64,000 nt of DNA from Desarmillaria ectypa. Taxonomy: Eukaryota; Basidiomycota; Agaricomycetes; Agaricales; Physalacriaceae. The notes under the pieces are model-generated. The model searched no databases. It was not told the origin of the DNA and worked only from the letters and a program-made list of their open reading frames with translations. Numbering within the stretch: the first letter of the stretch is position 1; each line of letters begins with the position of its first letter. Shown here in pieces: positions 57,494 through 64,000 of the stretch. A program made the position numbers and the translations under genes. Location: positions 1,550,001 through 1,614,000 of the forward strand of contig JAUDYN010000009.1 in NCBI GenBank assembly GCA_030407005.1. Direction: 5' to 3'.

Positions 57494-57880
57494 GTGAGTT
57501 CACTAGCGTACACGAGTTCTCGTTCCATCGTGTACCGCGCAAACGCAGCAGGCGTGAATATCGTTCTCAAAATTTCCATGGGTACTACAAGGACGAACGT
57601 TAGAGCTGCTTCATCTTGGAGTCCTGTGGAAACCCAGCGGCACGTCTCGATTCCCGGAGCTTTCTCGGGAGGAACGGTGCGCTGGCCTTCCGGTGAAATT
57701 GCTATTTGCTCTCACAGCGTCTAGGAAGAAAATTCTTCGTGCCCTTGTAGAATTTCATCGCCTAAAGCAACACCATACCGCTGACTTTGCTGAACGGAAT
57801 GTTGTCTGTCTTGACGGAAAGCATAGGCTCATCGACTTCCAGGTCCTCATCGAGTACGAATGCCACCCTGGAACATAGCT
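57494..57880 (+). pseudogene. Decayed protein-kinase-like gene
   Basis: The upstream frame has VYRANAAGVNIVLKIS, resembling a glycine loop followed by the VAIK-type strand. About 70 codons later, in a shifted frame, ALTASRKKILRALVEFHRLK is followed by ADFAERNVVCLDGKHRLIDF. That matches a catalytic loop (H-x-D-F-x-x-x-N) and a D-F pair. Frames do not join and essential residues are altered (HTADF instead of HGD/HRD), so the gene appears dead. The frame 57860-58432 that follows has no clear domain. Confidence 0.45.
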
Positions 57881-60800
57881 CAGATGAGATGGCCCACAGA
57901 CTTGGTGTGCTCCTATCTTTCGGTCACTGCTCTAGACATGAGTCTGCTCCCCGACGACAGTACGTTCGTTCGCAATTATCCCCTCCGAGCTGACTGCATG
58001 TTTCAGTCAAGTTTCCCCCAGCTTCTATTGGCAGTGAATCATATTTCGCCTTATCCTGTCTTCTTACGCACATTATCGATGCTATTCTACCTGATTGGCT
58101 GGACCCTGGCCTATGGCGGGCCACCGACAGGGTTATCCATTGGCTCGAAGACGTGCAGAAAGGTTACGAAGCTGGTCTCGTCGACTATTGAACAGAAGAA
58201 GGGAGGAAGCAGCTCAAAACGAGCGCGCCCCATGCCTAAGCCGAAACCTGATTATATACATCGATTAACGCAACTTGTCATTGATTGTGGTTTTTTTCGA
58301 GACGGCATGTATAGGAGGATTCTAACAAAGAGACAGATCCACCAGCGTCGCTTTTGTTTTTCTTCTACCACCACTAGGACCGACCAGCGGCACTCTTGTT
58401 GCACACAGGCTGATGAATTCCCACTAGTGTAGACAACAATGTCAGGCGATGACCTCATGTCAACTCTGCTTTCCACGGGAACTCATCTAATGCAGACCCT
58501 GCATAGACCTCAGGTGTCGTCCTTTACCGCGGAATTGGCTTCCATGGCTTCCATGGGACTTCTAGTCCGTGGGATCCCCCGGATCCTCCCTCTGAAGCGT
58601 TCACCATTCAGAGGTCCTCAAGCGACATTCTATCAACACGCATCAGGAGCATTACTATCCATCTGAACGACTTCCATTAGTCTACGAACTAGGGATGATT
58701 TGCGGCAAAAATCGAACATGCCCTAATCTTGTGGCGCTATTCTTAATAGAGTCGGAGTGTAAAAATCGTCTAGCTTGCAAGCTGACAAGCGACCCTGCCT
58801 TCGCCGGTCAGTCAATTCCTGCGCGCGCTTTGAAACATGCTCACTGTCCTAGCAGCGAATTCTTGTCAAAGGGGTGTACTCAATGCCCTCCGCCATCGTC
58901 GAACTTGTCCCAAGAGCCAGACAGATGTCTCTCACGCATAAGGCCGTCATGTCCTTCCTGCGGAGGTGCCGATCATGACTATGCTCCCCACCTCTGTCGA
59001 AATCAATTACCGTTCATCGTGGCTGCCTGCTGGTTCTGGATTAAGGCAGTAAACAAACACGGCCTAATACACAGACGTAAAAGCTGGTCTAAGGATGCTT
59101 GGCGTCACGGAGAAGAAGCTTTCGGAGTTTATACAAGTGTGAAGAGAATGCCTGGCTTCACTGCGCCTTAGATAGGCCCCACCGACTCCCTTCGACGCTC
59201 CAACTCCAACTACGGTATGGGGGTTATCCGACATACCAGGAACCTCCCCCCTGGCGAAAACAAGTAAGCGCCACAGTGGCTACACCTAGACCGAAACATT
59301 TACATGCCCTATTGAATGGTCTCTACGTCAACGGAAAGGGAATACGGTCGTCTCCATGTACCATCGTATCATTACAATAAAATGAGACGGTTGGCGTGCG
59401 AGCGCTACACTAACCAGCGCATCACCTCCGTTGTACGATAGACGCATAACGTACAATTCCCTCAAATGCCACCTTTTACGACTCGGAGATTCAATTGAAT
59501 AACGTCCCCCAGGGCTCATGTCCCGAAACAAGCGGGAAGGACAACACGAAAAAAAAAAAGTTGTCGGGAGAAGGAGAGCCAAGTTATCGCCCAATGACAG
59601 CGCCCAATGTCGGCGGATGTCGTGTCGATCCTACAATCGATCTGATCAATGCGCAGGTTGATTGCAATCTGAATGTTGTGGGCACAAAGGGGCATATTTT
59701 TTTTCGATGGATGGCTGGGATCGCTCGTGTCCTGATGACGCTACGATGAACATAGCATGTGTGGCGATGGCGATGGCACCGCCGTCGGGACTACTATTCT
59801 TATTGGGGGCGTACGAGAATCGGCGACCCAGTATACACCGAAAACCGAATGTTCATGAGGAGTAAAACCTCTACGCTGCTCTGAACCTCACCGTTCCTCT
59901 CGGCTCATGCTCAGCCTTGAAGCCTGAAGACCTTGGGCGTTCTGGGCCCCAGTTTAGGTGGGAAAACCCGTGTCCATCCAAATTTTCATTAATACAAATT
60001 TTCGAAACAACTGTCCACAGCTGTCTACTTCCTTTGCTCTAACCTCGACTGCTGGAATGTCAAGAGGGTTAAGGGACACCTCAACTAGGAGGTCCCTAGC
60101 AAGAGCTGGAGTTGATATTATACGAAAGCTGAGAAAGCGTGATGTAAGGATTACCCAGGGACATTGAAGGTATTGCATTGTTGGCGGATGCTGTTGTGTA
60201 CCGAAGGATGACACTACATCGGTACGTTATATATGTATGATATGTATGACTCATCATCTCTGCCTGCCTCACGATCTGACACCCCATCTGTTCATGCATT
60301 GAATAACAGACATTGGACGTCGCATATAGACGTGTACCTCATATTTATTCAAATTTTCAATCGCATCTTTGATAAACGAATATAACACTCGCACTAAATC
60401 ATACTTACAATTATTGCCTCATGGTCTAGGGCAAAAATAATCTATTTTTCTTTTTCCCGCGCAAAAGCAATCCATGCGAACAGTCGCGACGGCCTTGGAT
60501 TCATGCATATTTGTCACATATAGAATATCAGCTGCAAGCACAGAAGCTCCCAAGCCACTCGTCCCACTGTTCTTCGGGAGTTCTAAGGAAAGCTGAAACA
60601 TGATATGCATGAAGGAAACAGTTGGTAAATCTTCGGTGAAGCCTCTAGAAGGTAATATATTTTAGCAATAATGGTGAACTCTACGCCGCCTTCGGATCCT
60701 TCTGAATGCGCTAGTCCTTTTACGCCAATGACACACGCGTAAAGCATTCTTCAAACACAATCGATGCACCCCTTCGGCCGTTGGTCAACGAACGACCGAC

Positions 60801-61784
60801 CTTCGTCATCCAGCCGGCCCGGAAGATTCATAACCATTGCTCCTTCTCAAATTCAGCTTCAGCATCCAAGAAGGAGCTGCGCATCTCATTCTGGTGGCGG
60901 TTCTCCCGGCGTTGTGTGAGAGCCGCGAAGGCCCAGGTTCGGAATATCCATAGCGAGCAATCGGGGTCGAGTTCAATGAGCTAGATAGAAGGCACCGCAG
61001 CTTGGAGTCCATGAGCGCGCATCCTAGCGCCTTGTAAGGGACTTGCTCTCATTAATTTCGAGATCCACAGGAATGAAAGTTCAGGCGTGCGAGCCGGATA
61101 AAGCGTCGGCCCAAATTTTCTATCAGAGACGTCCCAGGCAAGAATAATATGGATCCGTGGACTTCGTCCTTCCTCCACGTCCGAGTTCCCGGAAATCGGT
61201 AACAAAGAGGTGATATCTTTTTCCCAGCCAGTCGCGAGAAGGACTCGGCCAAGTGAAAGACGGCTGGACAACCAAGTACGTAGTTTACCAGAGAGTGCAC
61301 CATTATTACATCTTGCAATTGATATCCTAATAGTACCGAAGATGATCCATGCAGTGGGTATCAGGAAGCCAGCAAGAGCCACCCGGTGTAAGTACCAAAG
61401 AAGACTAAAGATCTTTAGACTATTCAATTGCGCTTAATTTCCAAGTCATTCAGTAGCTTCAGCGCCGGTCCATATAATTCAAGTATTGAATCGAAATCAG
61501 ATGACGGCGGGTGGTTTCACGCCCGTGTGGCTGTGCCTTATTGTGGCGTCCCGCTGCTTGAACTCAAGTAGCTCAGATAGACAAAGTCCGACCAGGAGTT
61601 TGGATAGTCATCAAGGTTCGAGCTGACATGATATCCATTGCAACAGATAATAATCTAATGCTATCGTGTATTGTACAAACTTTGATGTTTTCCAATCGTC
61701 CACCAAAACCCGTCCTAAGTAATAGGACCACAATAAAAAAAAAAGACGTGATAAATAACATGGCCAGATCATACGGCCCATCAT
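57881..61784. other. Gene-poor stretch of about 3.9 kb
   Basis: Several open frames exist (57860-58432, 58695-59171, 59163-59957 region, 60981-61427) but none shows a domain, splice-linked sense or consistent composition. The frame 58695-59171 is Cys-rich (CPNLV, CTQCPP, CPSCGG), which may be chance. No tRNA, LTR or inverted repeat was recognised. Confidence 0.4.
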
Positions 61785-62941
61785 TTAGTGATGAACCCAT
61801 CGTGTACCACCCTGCGCCAGAGGACACTTGTGATTGCCCAAGGTTTTGGCCATCGAAAAGAAGCGTCCGCAAGCTTCGCATGAGAACTCGCACACCTTGT
61901 TGTGTTTGGCAACCTCATGCCTAAGGCGATCATGCTGCCTTGAGAAGCGTTCACCGCATCCTAGCGTACATAAAAACGAAACGCGGGGCTTCGGTTTATG
62001 CGCTTGCATGTGCACTTTGAGTGTATATTGGCTGGTGAAGCGCCGGAGACATCCAGGGATGAGACACGGATGCCGGCGGCGTGGGGAAGCCTGATCGTCT
62101 TGGGAAGGTGCTGACTTCTTGGCCGTTGTTGTTGGACGAACGATCTCGCGAGGGGGATACGACTCCGGAGAGACGGCAGAACCCGGAGAAAGACTTCGTT
62201 CGAGCTCCTGTGACCGTGATTGCAGCGAGTGTCCAAACTGGATATCAAACACGTTCGTACAGTCATCCGTTATTGAAGGGGAGGAAAAAAGAACTATGTC
62301 ACGAGTGTAAATGTGCGAAATGATCGCTAAAAAATGCGAAAACGCTTACGATCTGGGGTCGATTCAGCAGTCGTCGGACCAAAGGGTGTCCATGATTCCA
62401 ATGAAGGGAGTGCCCCTGAAAATGACATGTTGTATTCTTGAGGCCAAGATGAAACAGCAGAAATGTCAGCTACAGATGCTTGTAAGACCCGCAAATTGGA
62501 AATCAGAGGCGGGTACTTACTATATTCGTCGACCTCGTATTGTACTTGGGCCGTGTTATGGGAGGGTGTGAAAGGTATATGCAAAGGGACTGATAGAAGC
62601 AATGAGATGGAGACGGGGAAGCGAAGAACGATAGCAACACGTACTGGCTGTATTGGGCTTTATAGAAGGGCCAGGCTGGGACACTGAGCTAGATGCCCCA
62701 TATTCATCGACGTATCCTGTGAAGACAGGTCAGCATCAGCCGCGGCTGGTGCAAGGGAAAACATACCATTCGGAATATAGTAGCTCTCGTGAGAGAGGAA
62801 TGGCTCTGAAACGGGCACGTATTTATCGGATGCGACGGTCGTGGGGTATGGGTTGTAATATTCTGAACTGTTCAATCAGCGAGCAGGGAGGCAACGTAGA
62901 GCACGAGACGTACCATTGCCAAAGTGGTTGTAATTCGACAT
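61785..62941 (-). CDS. C2H2 zinc-finger protein (putative transcription factor)
   Basis: The first exon MSNYNHFGN joins EYYNPYPTTVASDKYVPVSE and SYYIPNG. The next exon reads YVDEYGASSSVSQPGPSIKP. Following exons are short and less certain. The last exon has SQELERSLSPGSAVSPESYP, then three zinc fingers: HPCLIPGCLRRFTSQYTLKV with HMQAH (C-x4-C-x12-H-x3-H), FLCTLGCGERFSRQHDRLRH with EVAKH, and FSCEACGRFFSMAKTLGNHK with C. It stops at 61785. The tandem fingers near the C-terminus and a Ser/Pro-rich N-terminal half are usual for fungal nuclear regulators. Target genes are unknown. The third finger ends H-x-C, a known C2HC variant. Confidence 0.82.
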
Positions 62942-64000
62942 GACGGAAGTTTGAAAAGGCAGTCCGGGTATCTTGAGGATTTATAGCAGAAAACTAAGAC
63001 AATTCAGGACGATCAATACTAGCGGGAGCAATGATAGGGACTGTGTCACCTTGTAACACGATCGATTGGATATAAAGGGCGGAATGACGAAGGGGATCGG
63101 ATGAAGGGACTGAGAAGGGGGGTGAATGGGAAAAGTAAGTTCAAACGATACATGCCTTTATAGGCACTGGAATGCAGAGATTCATCGCCTTGTCAACTCT
63201 AAATTCAACCACGTCTGGAGAAAGTCAGGGCAACAGTGCCTTTTGATCTGCAGGCTCCCATTGGCTGGCAGGTTCCGTCAGGGTCGATCAGGCAAGGCAC
63301 TTTACGCGGCGCTACATGTACCGGTTCGACGTCGCATTTACTGATCTTGGTACCTTGAGATCGACGAAGGAGGTATAATGTCAGCTCAAGATGTTAGGAG
63401 CATTCACCCGGGCCTGGACCAATCTAGGGATCCATGTTCGTACGCCACATGATGGCTCTGACGGGGAGGATGTCCTTCTTGCTAGCACGCTGCAGCGCCC
63501 GTGTCGGGAGTTCCAGGTTAATCTGTAATGTTTAAGATATCTCACACTTTCAGACGCGTGGTATTTCATATCATACCAAGCACCTTGGAGAATGTCTGCC
63601 CATATTTCGGTCCTTCTCTGTCGCAGACGTCGGTTCCTCTCAAGTCTGGAATTTTTCGATTGAGTCTCGAATATTGAGTACGTACGAACGATCTGCTTTA
63701 CCCAAATTGTTTTCCCAGGTCACTGAGTAATATTGACCACACTTCAGGCGCCCCAGGCCTTGCACTAGTGACAGACCGTATTTCTTGAGTTTTTCCTCGC
63801 TCGGTACCGACATTAATTATAGCACATGCTATATGCCGACGCGTGTCCTGCGCATCTGGGTATCCTGTCGGGCTATGCACGAGGTGCAATAAGGGGCTTC
63901 TGATCTCTGGTCTTTACACTCCGCCATCGCAATACAGTTCATTCCGGCCATCATGCTTCGCATTCGATGTTATTATCACCGACAACGAAGAGTAAGAAGG
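62942..64000. other. Upstream flank of the zinc-finger gene and window end
   Basis: It contains the zinc-finger promoter, with a G/A-rich stretch near 63095-63130. Short frames (63126-63344, 63381-63569, 63698-63889) have no recognisable content. Confidence 0.4.

Noticed and set aside
58695..59171. Cys-rich frame that might be a zinc-binding protein
   Set aside because: The cysteine spacing fits no known finger and no neighbouring exons support it.
1..64000. CRISPR arrays, bacterial operons, tRNA genes
   Set aside because: No regularly spaced direct repeats with unique spacers, no bacterial gene organisation, and no cloverleaf with a GGTTCNA-type arm that I could complete by eye.

Overview
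The window looks like nuclear DNA of an agaricomycete (mushroom-forming basidiomycete). Genes carry many short GT-AG introns of about 45-60 bases, and several families typical of this group are present: a FunK1-type kinase with HRDISPGN / DFDL / TGTLPYMA motifs, three DUF6534-like seven-pass membrane proteins, a DUF6593-like protein, a TRK potassium transporter and a basidiomycete-style F-box protein. No bacterial, organellar or rRNA/tRNA features were found by eye.

The dominant structure is a huge inverted duplication. Positions 1-8899 and 12522-21353 are near-identical reverse complements around a 3.6 kb unique spacer (8900-12521). The left arm is cut by the window edge inside an alpha-amylase gene, so the palindrome probably continues leftwards. 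Each arm carries, from outside in: alpha-amylase (only the 3' end in the left arm), an aldo/keto-reductase pseudogene, a small secreted double-psi-beta-barrel-like gene, a frameshifted small conserved gene, a small unknown ORF, a FunK1 kinase, and the 5' part of an ArfGAP gene. The ArfGAP gene is complete only on the right, where it reads out of the arm into the spacer. The left copy stops in its intron, exactly where a short dispersed repeat begins. The left kinase is open; the right kinase has a cluster of changes creating a stop between the HRD and DFD motifs. The spacer also holds an F-box-like gene with apparent frameshifts.

Right of the palindrome come the body of the alpha-amylase gene, a PMP3-family small membrane protein, about 3 kb with no recognised gene, and then the DUF6534 cluster (27-37.6 kb: one plus-strand and two minus-strand copies) with a Ser/Arg-rich predicted disordered protein between them. 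At 40.8-44.6 kb sits a complete, young, non-autonomous LTR retrotransposon (650-bp LTRs, TG...CA, 5-bp target duplication AGCAA). It interrupts a membrane-protein gene. Its single long minus-strand reading frame of about 734 codons has no recognised reverse transcriptase and is broken by exactly two in-frame TAG codons.

The right third is ordinary gene-bearing DNA: TRK potassium transporter, mitochondrial tricarboxylate (citrate) carrier, DUF6593-like protein, a 316-residue unknown protein, two decayed kinase fragments, a gene-poor stretch, and a C2H2 zinc-finger protein. There is no evident operon-like pathway. The most unusual points are the giant palindrome with its repeat-linked breakpoint, and the two-amber retroelement with five repeated boxes in each LTR.
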